From: Flavimarina sp. Hel_I_48
Lineage (GTDB): Bacteria > Bacteroidota > Bacteroidia > Flavobacteriales > Flavobacteriaceae
Length of the DNA stretch: 64,000 nucleotides
Assembly (NCBI RefSeq): GCF_000733945.1
Contig: NZ_JPOL01000002.1
Coordinates: forward strand, 692,001 to 756,000
Reading direction: 5' to 3'
The notes under the pieces are model-generated. The model worked only from the letters and a program-made list of their open reading frames with translations, did not search any database and was not told the origin of the DNA. Made by a program: the position numbers and the translations under genes. This document shows, piece after piece, positions 7,871 through 16,945 of the stretch (its first letter is position 1; every line of letters starts with the position of its first letter).

Positions 7871-9028
7871 ATGAAGAACCAATTCCGACTTAATTTTGCG
7901 TGTTTTTACCCCATTTTATTGGGTTTTTTGATCATTTCTTGTAAACAGGAACCAAAAAATTCGGTCAAAGTTCCTGGCGGAAACGAAGTGGAAATAAACT
8001 ATGCAACTGGTTTTGAGATCACCCACTATCCTGATTTTTCCATCATTACCGTGACCGAAGCTTTTCCCGATAGCGATAAAACATACCGCTATGCTTTAGC
8101 CAAAGACAAAAACAACGTGCCAGATTCCCTCAATGCGGATGCAGTGATCCACATCCCTGTTAAAAATATGGTCGTGACCTCAACCACGCACATCCCGTCG
8201 CTGGAAATGCTGGGCGTGGAAAATACCTTAAAAGGCTTTCCCAATCTGGATTATATTTCTTCGGAAAAAACCAGAAAATTAATCGATGCCGGTAAAATTA
8301 AGGAACTGGGACAAAACGAATCAATCAATACAGAAACCACGATCAATCTCGATCCTGATGTGGTGGTGAGTTTTGGTGTGGAAGGAGAGAATAAAGCGCT
8401 TGCTTCCCTAACCCGAGCGGGTATTCCTGTAGTTTACAATGGGGACTGGGTAGAACATGATCCGCTGGGAAAAGCAGAATGGATAAAGTTTTTCGCCGCT
8501 TTCTATGACAAACAGGAAATGGGTGATTCCATATTCAGTTCCATCGTAGCAAACTATTCTCAAATCAAAGAAAAAGTCGCCAATTCAAAAGAAAGCCCCA
8601 CGGTTTTAAGCGGCGCCATGTTCAAAGATGTCTGGTATATGCCAAAAGGTGATAGCTGGGCGGCAAAACTTATTGAAGATGCGCACGGTGATTATTTATA
8701 TAAGAAGACAACGGGCACGGGCAGCCTTTCCTTAAGCCTGGAAGAGGTGCTTGACACTGCCCAGAAAGCCGATTTCTGGATCGCGCCAAACTCCTTTGAA
8801 TCTTATAATTCACTTCAAGATGCCAGTGCTGTTTACGCCCAGTTTGAAGCTTTTAAAAACCACAAGGTATTTGGTTTTGGTTCAAAAAAAGGAGCGACGG
8901 GAGGTTTGATCTATTATGAACTCGCTCCAAACAGGCCTGACTGGGTCCTTAACGATCTTGCCGCTATTTTGCACCCTTCGCTTTTTCCTGATTACAAACC
9001 TCATTTTTACGCGCCCCTTGAGCCATAA
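7871..9028 (+). CDS. btuF: ABC transporter substrate-binding lipoprotein, BtuF-like
   Basis: The 385-residue protein has a lipobox (FLIISC, Cys24), followed by a periplasmic-binding-protein fold of the metal-chelate/cobalamin class (PF01497 type). Readable blocks are VVTSTTHIPSLEMLGVENT, ETTINLDPDVVVSFGV, SLTRAGIPVVYNGDW and a C-terminal GGLIYYELAPNRPDWVL. It would bind the ligand delivered through BtuB and hand it to the permease encoded next. The gene heads a plus-strand unit with an FecCD-type permease and an ATPase. Cobalamin is the likely substrate because of the adjacent riboswitch-btuB pair. A haem or siderophore substrate cannot be excluded from sequence alone. Confidence 0.82.
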   Translation: MKNQFRLNFACFYPILLGFLIISCKQEPKNSVKVPGGNEVEINYATGFEITHYPDFSIITVTEAFPDSDKTYRYALAKDKNNVPDSLNADAVIHIPVKNMVVTSTTHIPSLEMLGVENTLKGFPNLDYISSEKTRKLIDAGKIKELGQNESINTETTINLDPDVVVSFGVEGENKALASLTRAGIPVVYNGDWVEHDPLGKAEWIKFFAAFYDKQEMGDSIFSSIVANYSQIKEKVANSKESPTVLSGAMFKDVWYMPKGDSWAAKLIEDAHGDYLYKKTTGTGSLSLSLEEVLDTAQKADFWIAPNSFESYNSLQDASAVYAQFEAFKNHKVFGFGSKKGATGGLIYYELAPNRPDWVLNDLAAILHPSLFPDYKPHFYAPLEP

Positions 9029-10046
9029 CATAAAAAATAAAGGTTTATTTCTCACCCTGGGGCTATTTCTAATGCTCGCATTTCTGGCCAATTTATGGTT
9101 GGGATCGGTACATATTCCGCTTGTTGAAATCCTTTATGGAATCACGGGTCAGGAAGTTTCTAAAGAAGCCTGGCAGTATATTATTGTTGATTACCGCCTT
9201 CCCAAAGCGCTTGCCGCACTTATGACCGGTAGCGGACTCGCAGCCGCCGGACTCATGATGCAAACCTTATTTAAGAATCCGCTGGCGGGACCTTTTGTGC
9301 TGGGAATAAGCAGCGGCGCCAGTCTGGGCGTGGCCATTTTTATTCTGGGCGGAAGTTTTTTGGGCATTTCGGCAAGCTATTTTAGCGGAAGTTGGGGTTT
9401 GATTTTAGCTGCCAGTTTGGGAAGTTTTTTGGTACTGGCCGTGGTGGTATCGGTGGCGGCACGGGTTCGTGATGCGATGGCTCTGCTCATTATCGGGCTT
9501 ATGTTTGGCAGCCTTACTTCTGCCGTAGTTAGTATTTTGGCTTATTTTAGTCCGGCGAGCGAGCTGCAGCGCTACATTTTCTGGTCTTTTGGCAGTCTGG
9601 GCGATATTTCGTGGAGCGGTATAGGGATTCTGTCCATTTGCTACGGCATGGGGATTTTAATGGCTTTCAGTATTTTAAAAAGCCTAAACAGTTTGCTACT
9701 TGGCGACCTCTATGCACAAACCATGGGAATCTCCTTGAAAAGAAATCGGCTTATCGTTATTATTGCAACAAGCATTCTCGCTGGGAGCCTCACCGCTTTT
9801 ACCGGTCCTATCGCCTTTGTGGGCCTTGCCGTCCCCCACCTGATCAGGCAGTTGTTTAATACGGCAAACCACTGGGTGCTTATGCCGGCCTCGCTTATGG
9901 GTGGCGCGCTCCTTATGCTTATTTGTGATAGTATTGCGCAGGCGCCTTTTCATTCTTTTACGTTGCCCATCAATGCCATAACCTCCCTTCTGGGCGCACC
10001 GGTCGTGATCTGGTTATTGATCAGAAAAAAGAGATTGATCTTTTAA
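9018..10046 (+). CDS. btuC: FecCD/BtuC-type ABC transporter permease
   Basis: The frame is open from an ATG at 8916, but that would overlap btuF by 113 bases. The in-frame TTG at 9018 gives a 342-residue protein of typical family length with an 11-base overlap, and is my preferred start. Around ten hydrophobic helices can be read. Family blocks are present: RLPKALAALMTGSGLAAAGL, MQTLFKNPLAGPFVLGISSG, TGPIAFVGLAVPHLIRQLF and LPINAITSLLGAPVVIWLL. It forms the inner-membrane channel for vitamin B12 or a related chelate and pairs with the ATPase that starts one base after its stop. Confidence 0.85.
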   Translation: MSHNIKNKGLFLTLGLFLMLAFLANLWLGSVHIPLVEILYGITGQEVSKEAWQYIIVDYRLPKALAALMTGSGLAAAGLMMQTLFKNPLAGPFVLGISSGASLGVAIFILGGSFLGISASYFSGSWGLILAASLGSFLVLAVVVSVAARVRDAMALLIIGLMFGSLTSAVVSILAYFSPASELQRYIFWSFGSLGDISWSGIGILSICYGMGILMAFSILKSLNSLLLGDLYAQTMGISLKRNRLIVIIATSILAGSLTAFTGPIAFVGLAVPHLIRQLFNTANHWVLMPASLMGGALLMLICDSIAQAPFHSFTLPINAITSLLGAPVVIWLLIRKKRLIF

Positions 10047-10047
10047 T

Positions 10048-10854
10048 ATGGACAAAAACCAACATAAAACACCCATAAATCCGGTTTTAAAGACTAAAAA
10101 TCTTAGCGTGGGTTATTCCCCGAATGCGACACAAAAAGAGATTGTTTCCGGTATAACTATTTCATTCCAAAAAGGGGAGCTTATAGGGCTCGTGGGCATT
10201 AATGGTTCAGGTAAATCCACTTTGTTGCGCAGTCTTTCCGGTTTGCAGAAGCCTTTGCACGGAACGATTTTTTTAGAAGGAAAAAAGTTGGAAAGTATTT
10301 CTGCCGAAAAGCGCTCACAACTAATCAGCGTGGTACTTACCGGGCAGCCTATTTCTAAAAACCTCAGCGTTGCAGAACTTGTCGCTCTGGGCAGACAGCC
10401 CTACACCAACTGGCTGGGAAATCTCAATAAAAATGATATAAAAAGCATTAACAACGCGCTTACCGCCACCGAAATGCAGGCCTTAAAAAATGAAAAATGC
10501 CACCGTTTAAGTGATGGCCAACTGCAGCGCGCGCTCATCGCCCGCGCACTTGCTCAGGAGACGAGCCTTATCATTCTGGATGAACCTACAACGCATCTTG
10601 ATTTGCACCACAAAGCTTCGGTGCTCAAGCTTTTGCAACATATTTGTACCACGACAGGAACGACCATTCTGTTCTCGAGTCATGATATTGAATTGATCCT
10701 TCCGCTCTGTGATAAAATGCTCGTGCTCCAGGAAAAAAAATGCATCATGGATACTCCTGAAAAATTAGTGGAAAATGGCACTTTTTCTGGTCTGTTTCCG
10801 AAGGAAATCATCGGTTTTGACCCGAAAACAGTCCGTTTTTACCTCAAAAAATAA
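10048..10854 (+). CDS. btuD: ABC transporter ATP-binding protein, BtuD/FecE-like
   Basis: The 268-residue ATPase has Walker A GINGSGKST (residues 50-58), a Q-loop region near VVLTGQPISKNLSV, the signature LSDGQLQRA (around 154) and Walker B LIILDEPTTHLD (around 174-185). A switch His lies in SSHDIE. The signature has D in place of the more usual G (LSGGQ), as often seen in the FecE/BtuD class. It powers import through the permease just upstream (1-base gap). It completes the binding-protein, permease, ATPase set for B12 uptake. Confidence 0.87.
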   Translation: MDKNQHKTPINPVLKTKNLSVGYSPNATQKEIVSGITISFQKGELIGLVGINGSGKSTLLRSLSGLQKPLHGTIFLEGKKLESISAEKRSQLISVVLTGQPISKNLSVAELVALGRQPYTNWLGNLNKNDIKSINNALTATEMQALKNEKCHRLSDGQLQRALIARALAQETSLIILDEPTTHLDLHHKASVLKLLQHICTTTGTTILFSSHDIELILPLCDKMLVLQEKKCIMDTPEKLVENGTFSGLFPKEIIGFDPKTVRFYLKK

Positions 10855-10889
10855 GATTTATCTTAAGAATATTTGCCTGTACAAATATG

Positions 10890-10897
10890 TATCTTTG
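10890..10897 (+). promoter_or_regulatory. -7 promoter element (TATCTTTG) for rmuC
   Basis: This is a perfect TAnnTTTG element 17 bases before the ATG at 10915. It lies inside the open frame that extends upstream to 10873, and therefore argues for the downstream start of rmuC. The -33 element is weak (TTTG at 10872-10875, only 14 bases away). Confidence 0.5.
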
Positions 10898-10914
10898 AAA
10901 CCAAGTCTGTACTT

Positions 10915-12252
10915 ATGAACCTATCTTTTTTATCGCTTATCGTTGCTTCCGCAGCATTGATTTTAGGGGTTTTAATAGGTTTTTTGATCGCAAATGCCAG
11001 GAAAAACGCACAACTTAGCAAACTTACCGAAAGGCTGAATTTACAAGCTTTGAATTTGCAAAAGGCAGAACGCCAACTTCAGGATATACAGGATGAAAAG
11101 AACAACCTGCTCAGTGAAACCAGCAGCATTCAACAACATCTTACGCGCCGAACGGTAGAACTGGAACACCTCAAACAGCGTATGACAGATAAAACCGGCG
11201 AACTTGAACAGCTACAGGCTCGGTTTACTAAAGATTTTGAGTTGGTCGCCAGTAAAATACTCGATGAAAAATCGACCAAATTTACCCTTCAGAACAAAGA
11301 AAACATAGATAATATCCTCAAACCCCTTCAGGAAAAAATAAATAGTTTTGAGAAAAAAGTAGAGGACACGAATAAAGAAAGTTTGGGCCGCCACGGCGAA
11401 TTGCGACAGCAAATTAAAGGCCTGGCAGAATTGAACATGCAAATGAGCCGCGATGCAGACAACCTGACCAAAGCATTGAAAGGCGATTCAAAAATGCAGG
11501 GCAATTGGGGCGAGGTGATACTGACACGCGTACTTGAAAAGTCAGGATTGGAAAAAGACAGGGAATATACAATTCAGGATAGCCACGCCAGTGAGAACGG
11601 GCGCCGCCTACAAACCGATGTGCTTATTCACCTCCCCGATGGCAAAAAAATGGTGGTGGACAGCAAAGTATCGCTCACCGCTTTTGAGCGTTTTGTTTCC
11701 GAAGAGGATGAAGATCTGAAAAGGGCACATTTAAAACAACATATTCAATCCATCAAACGGCATATTGATCAATTGAGCGCAAAAAATTACCCGTATTTTA
11801 TTGAAGAGAGTCCAGATACGACGTTTATGTTTATCCCTGTAGAGGCTGCTTTTGCAATAGCTTCGGCGCATGCCCCGCAATTGTATGAAATGGCGTTTGA
11901 CAAACAGGTGATTATTGTCACCCCTTCTACCTTACTTGCGGCGCTACGACTGGTAGAAAATCTATGGCAAAACGATAAACAGAAAAAAAATACGCTCGAA
12001 ATTGCTACCCAGGCGGGCAAGCTCTACGATTCTTTTAGTACTTTAACAGACGAACTCCTAAAGATCGACAGGCAAATGGGAACCGTTCAAAACAGTTTTG
12101 AAAACGCCCTTAAAAAGTTGACAGGAAAAGGAAATCTGGTACAACGGGTGGAAAAGTTGAAACGACTGGGTGCAAAAACCAGTAAGAGCATCGCCCCTAA
12201 TTTACTGGAAAACCTCCCACAAAACCATTTAAAACCAACAGATAACAAATAA
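10915..12252 (+). CDS. rmuC: DNA recombination protein RmuC
   Basis: The 445-residue protein has one N-terminal membrane helix (about residues 2-25, FLSLIVASAALILGVLIGFL). A long charged coiled coil follows (about 30-190), then the RmuC nuclease-like domain, with MQGNWGEVILTRVLEKSGL, DVLIHLPDGKKMVVDSKVSL and FIPVEAAFAIASAHAPQLYE. The D-xE-x-K-like segment VDSKV is the expected restriction-endonuclease-type core. RmuC limits inversion at short inverted repeats and is linked to double-strand-break processing. The start at 10915 is preferred because a -7 promoter element lies within the longer frame. A membrane-anchored small protein gene follows after 7 bases. Confidence 0.9.
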   Translation: MNLSFLSLIVASAALILGVLIGFLIANARKNAQLSKLTERLNLQALNLQKAERQLQDIQDEKNNLLSETSSIQQHLTRRTVELEHLKQRMTDKTGELEQLQARFTKDFELVASKILDEKSTKFTLQNKENIDNILKPLQEKINSFEKKVEDTNKESLGRHGELRQQIKGLAELNMQMSRDADNLTKALKGDSKMQGNWGEVILTRVLEKSGLEKDREYTIQDSHASENGRRLQTDVLIHLPDGKKMVVDSKVSLTAFERFVSEEDEDLKRAHLKQHIQSIKRHIDQLSAKNYPYFIEESPDTTFMFIPVEAAFAIASAHAPQLYEMAFDKQVIIVTPSTLLAALRLVENLWQNDKQKKNTLEIATQAGKLYDSFSTLTDELLKIDRQMGTVQNSFENALKKLTGKGNLVQRVEKLKRLGAKTSKSIAPNLLENLPQNHLKPTDNK

Positions 12253-12259
12253 AAAACAC

Positions 12260-12628
12260 ATGAAAAGAACCCTAATTTTTATACTTGGTGGCCTTATAGT
12301 ACTCTTTATCCTCTTTTTCTCATTCGTCTACTTTGTACCGTACAGTGAAGGAACGCGCGCCGGTGAACTTATAAAATTCAGTCATAAGGGATTTGTTGTA
12401 AAAACCTGGGAAGGCCAGATAAGTCAGGGCATTAGTGGTGCACAAATTTTTGATTTCACCGTGCTTGACAACAAACCGGAAGTCATTGAAAAGCTGAAGG
12501 AATATCAAGGCAGTTATGTAAAACTGAATTATGTGGAACGTTTTTCTACATTTTTTTTCTGGGGTGACAGCAAGTATTTTGTAAACGATGTTACACAGGA
12601 AAATTCACCGCACTTCAACCGAAAATAA
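12260..12628 (+). CDS. Small single-pass membrane protein of unknown function
   Basis: The 122-residue product has one N-terminal membrane helix (residues 4-27, LIFILGGLIVLFILFFSFVY). A soluble domain follows, with HKGFVVKTWEGQISQGISG and VKLNYVERFSTFFFWGDSKY. I recognise this as a conserved Bacteroidota protein that is often mislabelled 6-phosphogluconate dehydrogenase in databases; nothing in it resembles that enzyme. It lies 7 bases after rmuC and 19 bases before the thioesterase start, so it is probably in the rmuC operon. The role is unknown. Confidence 0.8.
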   Translation: MKRTLIFILGGLIVLFILFFSFVYFVPYSEGTRAGELIKFSHKGFVVKTWEGQISQGISGAQIFDFTVLDNKPEVIEKLKEYQGSYVKLNYVERFSTFFFWGDSKYFVNDVTQENSPHFNRK

Positions 12629-12647
12629 ACACGTAGTATCTTTTTCT

Positions 12648-13202
12648 ATGCAGAAAAAATTCAAGAATATTTCTGAATCCCAGATTACCATGAGCCAGCT
12701 CATGTTGCCTTCCTATACTAATTTCTCAGGTAAAATACATGGCGGCTATATCCTGTCCTTAATGGACCAGATTGCCTTTGCCTGCGCCTCAAAACATTCC
12801 CGTAATTATTGCGTGACCGCTTCTGTAGACACAGTTGACTTTTTAAAGCCGGTAGAAGTGGGCGAACTCGTGGTATTGAAAGCGTCAGTTAATTATGTGG
12901 GACGCACTTCTATGGTGATCGGTATTCGGATAGAGGCAGAAAATATTTCTTCCGGGGAAATAAAACACTGTAATTCCTCCTATTTTACCATGGTCGCGAA
13001 AGATGACGCCGGGGATAGTGTTCCCGTTCCCGGACTTATTTTACTGACTGAAACCGATATTCGCAGGTTTGTAAAAAGCATGAAACGTCAGGAAATGAAA
13101 GGAAAGCGGAAGAATGAATTTAAGGCTACTGATTTTGCTTCAAAAGAATATCTTGAAGAACTGAAAAACCATAATATAAAAGTAGAGTATGATATCAGCT
13201 AG
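12648..13202 (+). CDS. Hotdog-fold acyl-CoA thioesterase
   Basis: The 184-residue product from ATG 12648 has the acyl-CoA hydrolase hotdog pattern: GKIHGGYILSLMDQIAFACA (the His-Gly-Gly helix), TASVDTVDFLKPVEVGELV, VNYVGRTSMVIGIRIEAENI and a final HCNSSYFTMVA. The family hydrolyses acyl-CoA to free acid and CoA in the cytosol. The frame is open further up to 12588, overlapping the preceding gene by 41 bases. The downstream ATG is preceded by TATCTTTT, close to a -7 element, and matches usual family length. A perfect hairpin terminator follows. Confidence 0.88.
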   Translation: MQKKFKNISESQITMSQLMLPSYTNFSGKIHGGYILSLMDQIAFACASKHSRNYCVTASVDTVDFLKPVEVGELVVLKASVNYVGRTSMVIGIRIEAENISSGEIKHCNSSYFTMVAKDDAGDSVPVPGLILLTETDIRRFVKSMKRQEMKGKRKNEFKATDFASKEYLEELKNHNIKVEYDIS

Positions 13203-13211
13203 CAATTCAAA

Positions 13212-13267
13212 ATAACCCCAAAAATAAAAAAACCTCCGTCTGGAGGTTTTTTTATTTTTGGGGTTAT
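13212..13267. terminator. Bidirectional intrinsic terminator
   Basis: A 26-bp perfect stem (13212-13237 with 13242-13267) has a GTCT loop. The inner CCTCC/GGAGG is flanked by A/T runs and an outer CCCC/GGGG. It separates the thioesterase gene from the convergent cupredoxin gene. Confidence 0.9.
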
Positions 13268-13329
13268 CTTAAAAACAATTCCGAAGGTTTATTCTTTCAA
13301 CAAGAGCTTGAAATTGAATTTCTGTATGT

Positions 13330-13926
13330 TTAATTTTTAATTAGTTTTTGTGTAAATGAATCCCTGCCATTATCTACCTGCACGAGATAAATCCCCCTTT
13401 TAAGGGAACTTACTTCTACACCGTTGCGCATGGTCGCATTATTGAGACGTTCCTGTTTCACCACTTTTCCCAAAACATCAAATACAGTAATTTCCAATTC
13501 TTCACTATTGGTTTGATTTTGAAAGAAAATACGATCTTTTACAGGGTTGGGATAAATTTTAAAATCAAGCGCTTCTGCTTTTTCGGCATTCATATTTTTA
13601 CTTGAGGTAATCGTCCCGAACATCGTTCCCGGATGCACGTTGCAAATGTAATCTATTACCGCAGGTTCAGTAAAAGTATAGGAATACACATAACCCTCCT
13701 GGATTATTGTTTCAGAACCGAAGTCGTTTGGAGCATCCTCGTCACTGCTTACAATGTTGTGCGGCGCCTCATTTCCCCAGATCCAACGCACGGTGTCCCC
13801 GGTTTGAATTTCCAGACTGGCATTGGTTCCATTTACATCCTGTTGCCAGGTGATATCGTACGTGGTCTGCCCAAAAGAAAAGGCAGTAAACAAAATAAAA
13901 AATAAGAGAAAAAAGGTAGTTTTCAT
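13330..13926 (-). CDS. Secreted cupredoxin (plastocyanin-like) with type IX secretion sorting domain
   Basis: This 198-residue protein has a signal peptide (residues 1-19), a single cupredoxin domain and a C-terminal T9SS type A sorting domain. Type 1 copper ligands can be read: His56 (APHN), Cys95 and His98 (ICNVHPG) and Met102 (TMFG). The sorting domain starts near residue 122 with FKIYPNPVKDRIFF and ends YLVQVDNGRDSFTQKLIKN, the usual Bacteroidota pattern. It is predicted to be a small blue copper electron-transfer protein secreted or attached at the cell surface. A TACTTTTG -7 element lies upstream at 13953-13960. The redox partner is unknown. Confidence 0.88.
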   Translation of the reverse strand: MKTTFFLLFFILFTAFSFGQTTYDITWQQDVNGTNASLEIQTGDTVRWIWGNEAPHNIVSSDEDAPNDFGSETIIQEGYVYSYTFTEPAVIDYICNVHPGTMFGTITSSKNMNAEKAEALDFKIYPNPVKDRIFFQNQTNSEELEITVFDVLGKVVKQERLNNATMRNGVEVSSLKRGIYLVQVDNGRDSFTQKLIKN

Positions 13927-14045
13927 TACATATGGGGTGATTTAACTTGATGCAAAAGTAGTCAATAGGATTACATCAAGCTAAAACCATGCCCAATTTA
14001 ATACCGAATTAAGACTTGATCAGACAACCGCCTTTTCCTCCTCTT

Positions 14046-16898
14046 TTATTTGCTTAAATACATCTTTCTGCGTGCATATAAATCGTAAAACTCGTCATCC
14101 TTTAAATTATCAATAAAGAGGATACTCTCGCCCGTACTCTTCATTTCTGGACCTAATTTTTTATTTACTTTCGGGAATTTGTTGAAAGAGAAAACAGGTT
14201 GTTTGATCGCATAACCGTCTAAATGAGGTTTAAAATCAAAATCTTTCACCTTCTTCGCCCCTAGCATGACCTTGGTCGCATAATTTACATAAGGCTCCCC
14301 ATAGGCCTTGGCAATGAATGGAACGGTACGCGAAGCACGTGGGTTGGCTTCAATGATATAAACCACATCGTCCTTAATGGCGAACTGGATATTGATCAGT
14401 CCCACCGTACCCAGCGCAAGGGCGATTTTTTGTGTATGGTCTTTTATTTGCTGCATGACCAGATCGCCCAGCGTAAATGGAGGAAGCAGGGCATGTGAAT
14501 CGCCTGAGTGGATTCCGCAAGGTTCTATGTGCTCCATAATCCCTATGATATACACATCTTCGCCATCACAAATCGCATCTGCTTCGGCCTCAATAGCACC
14601 ATCCAGATAATGGTCAAGTAAGAGTTTATTATTGGGTATTTTACGCAACAGGTCAACAACCGTTTCTTCCAACTCATCCTTGTTGATCACGATTTTCATA
14701 CCCTGTCCACCTAAAACATAAGAAGGACGGACCAAAATAGGAAAGTCTAGCGAATCTGCTACCGCCAGTGCTTCTTCCGCGGTTTCGGCAGTATCAAACT
14801 CTGGGTAAGGAATATCATTTTCTTTCAACAACCTGGAAAAACTGCCCCGGTCTTCGGCAAGATCCAGCGATTCAAAACTTGTTCCTATTATTTTGATACC
14901 GTAACGATCAAGCTTTTCCGCCAACTTCAATGCGGTTTGTCCGCCCAGCTGAACAATAACACCTTCCGGCTTTTCATGACGGATAATATCATAGATATGT
15001 TCCCAGAAAACGGGTTCAAAATAGAGTTTGTCCGCAACATCAAAATCGGTAGAAACGGTCTCAGGATTACAGTTGATCATGATGGTCTCGTAGCCACACT
15101 CAGCCGCAGCGAGTACACCGTGCACGCAACAGTAATCAAACTCTATTCCCTGGCCTATACGGTTAGGACCAGATCCCAGAACCACAATTTTTTTCTTGTC
15201 GCTTACCTTACTTTCATTGGCAGAAAAAGGTTTACCACCTTTTAACTGCATTTGATTTTCAAAAGTAGAGTAGAAATAAGGGGTTTGCGCAACAAATTCT
15301 GCTGCACAGGTATCTACAAGTTTATAAACCCTATTGATCTGAAGTTCGTCACGTTTATTATAAACCTCGCTTTCAAGACATTCAAGCATAAAGGCGATCT
15401 GTCTGTCTGCAAAACCTTTTTGTTTTGCCTCAAGCATTAAATCTGCAGAGAGCGAATCAATATCATATTTTGTGATCTCTTTTTGAAGCGCATTCAGTTC
15501 TTCAAACTGCTTTAAGAACCACATATCAATTTTGGTAATATCATAGATACGGCTCAATGGAATGCCCATTTGTATGGCATCGTAGATCACAAATACGCGA
15601 TCCCAACTGGGGTTCGTAAGCTTTTCAATAACTTCCTCGTAATTGGTCTCGCCTTTACCATCTGCACCTAGTCCGTTACGCTTTATTTCCAGGGATTGAG
15701 TGGCTTTATGAAGCGCCTCCTGAAAAGAGCGGCCTATACCCATAACCTCGCCTACTGATTTCATCTGTAAGCCTAATGTGCGCTCACTTCCCTCGAATTT
15801 ATCAAAATTCCAACGTGGGATTTTAACGATAACATAATCAAGGGTAGGTTCAAAAAGTGCCGATGTGGATTTTGTGATCTGGTTATCCAACTCATCAAGC
15901 GTATAACCAATTGCTAGTTTTGAGGCGATTTTTGCAATGGGATAACCGGTGGCCTTAGAGGCAAGTGCCGAAGAACGGGAAACCCTTGGGTTGATCTCAA
16001 TGGCAATTATATCTTCATTAGCATCTGGGCTTACCGCGAACTGTACATTACAACCACCAGCGAAGTCACCTATGCTGCGCATCATTTTGATTGCCATGTC
16101 GCGCATTCTCTGGTATGTGGTGTCGCTGAGTGTCATTGCCGGCGCCACGGTGATCGAGTCACCGGTATGAATCCCCATAGGATCCATATTTTCTATGGTA
16201 CAGATGATAACCACATTATCGTTCTTATCGCGCAATAGTTCCAGCTCGTACTCTTTCCACCCCAGGAGGGCTTTATCAATAAGGACTTCGTGAATGGGCG
16301 AAGCCTCAAGGCCGCGCGTAAGGAGTTCATCAAATTGATCTGCCGTGTGCACAAACGAGGCACCAGAACCACCTAGGGTAAAAGACGGTCTAATCACCAG
16401 CGGAAAGCCAAATTCCTGAGCAATTTCTTTCCCTTTAAGGTAACTTCCGGCAATTTTTGCAGGTGCTACGGGAATACCTATTTTTATCATGAGATCCTTA
16501 AAAAGATCCCGGTTTTCGGTAACATTTATGGCATCTATATCAACGCCTATCATTTTTACACCAAAATCCTTCCAGATACCTTTTTCATCAGCCTCAATAC
16601 ACAAGTTGAGCGCGGTCTGCCCACCCATGGTAGGAAGAACGGCATCAATTTGAGGATGCTCTTTTAAGATCTTTACTATAGATTTTGTGGTAAGCGGCAA
16701 TAAATACACATGATCTGCCATAGACGGATCTGTCATGATGGTTGCCGGGTTCGAGTTTATTAAAATGGTCTCTATGCCATCTTCCTTTAGGGAGCGAATG
16801 GCCTGGGTTCCAGAATAGTCAAACTCACAGGCCTGCCCTATGACGATAGGGCCAGATCCTACAATTAAAATAGATTTAAGATTTTGGTTTTTAGGCAT
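14046..16898 (-). CDS. carB: Carbamoyl-phosphate synthase large subunit
   Basis: The 950-residue protein makes carbamoyl phosphate for arginine and pyrimidine synthesis together with the glutaminase subunit CarA, which is not encoded in this window. Both ATP-grasp halves are visible. The first has ILIVGSGPIVIGQACEFDYS, FPLVIRPSFTLGGSG and EINPRVSRSSALASKATGYP. The second has VVLGSGPNRIGQGIEFDYCC, FPILVRPSYVLGGQGM and EANPRASRTVPFIAKAYG. It ends about 28 residues after the LGPEMKSTGE block, so the roughly 120-residue C-terminal MGS-like allosteric domain of the E. coli enzyme (1073 residues) is absent. A similar short form is, to my knowledge, usual in Flavobacteriaceae. Confidence 0.97.
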   Translation of the reverse strand: MPKNQNLKSILIVGSGPIVIGQACEFDYSGTQAIRSLKEDGIETILINSNPATIMTDPSMADHVYLLPLTTKSIVKILKEHPQIDAVLPTMGGQTALNLCIEADEKGIWKDFGVKMIGVDIDAINVTENRDLFKDLMIKIGIPVAPAKIAGSYLKGKEIAQEFGFPLVIRPSFTLGGSGASFVHTADQFDELLTRGLEASPIHEVLIDKALLGWKEYELELLRDKNDNVVIICTIENMDPMGIHTGDSITVAPAMTLSDTTYQRMRDMAIKMMRSIGDFAGGCNVQFAVSPDANEDIIAIEINPRVSRSSALASKATGYPIAKIASKLAIGYTLDELDNQITKSTSALFEPTLDYVIVKIPRWNFDKFEGSERTLGLQMKSVGEVMGIGRSFQEALHKATQSLEIKRNGLGADGKGETNYEEVIEKLTNPSWDRVFVIYDAIQMGIPLSRIYDITKIDMWFLKQFEELNALQKEITKYDIDSLSADLMLEAKQKGFADRQIAFMLECLESEVYNKRDELQINRVYKLVDTCAAEFVAQTPYFYSTFENQMQLKGGKPFSANESKVSDKKKIVVLGSGPNRIGQGIEFDYCCVHGVLAAAECGYETIMINCNPETVSTDFDVADKLYFEPVFWEHIYDIIRHEKPEGVIVQLGGQTALKLAEKLDRYGIKIIGTSFESLDLAEDRGSFSRLLKENDIPYPEFDTAETAEEALAVADSLDFPILVRPSYVLGGQGMKIVINKDELEETVVDLLRKIPNNKLLLDHYLDGAIEAEADAICDGEDVYIIGIMEHIEPCGIHSGDSHALLPPFTLGDLVMQQIKDHTQKIALALGTVGLINIQFAIKDDVVYIIEANPRASRTVPFIAKAYGEPYVNYATKVMLGAKKVKDFDFKPHLDGYAIKQPVFSFNKFPKVNKKLGPEMKSTGESILFIDNLKDDEFYDLYARRKMYLSK

Positions 16899-16945
16899 TG
16901 TAAAAGTTGTTTTGGCTTAAAAATAAGTATGGATAGCTTATAAAA

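Noticed and set aside
8916..9017. Upstream ATG start of the permease gene
   Set aside because: It would overlap btuF by 113 bases and adds 34 residues not typical of FecCD proteins.
12260..12628. Annotation as 6-phosphogluconate dehydrogenase
   Set aside because: The protein is 122 residues with one membrane helix and has no NADP-binding motif; the label is a legacy misannotation of this family.
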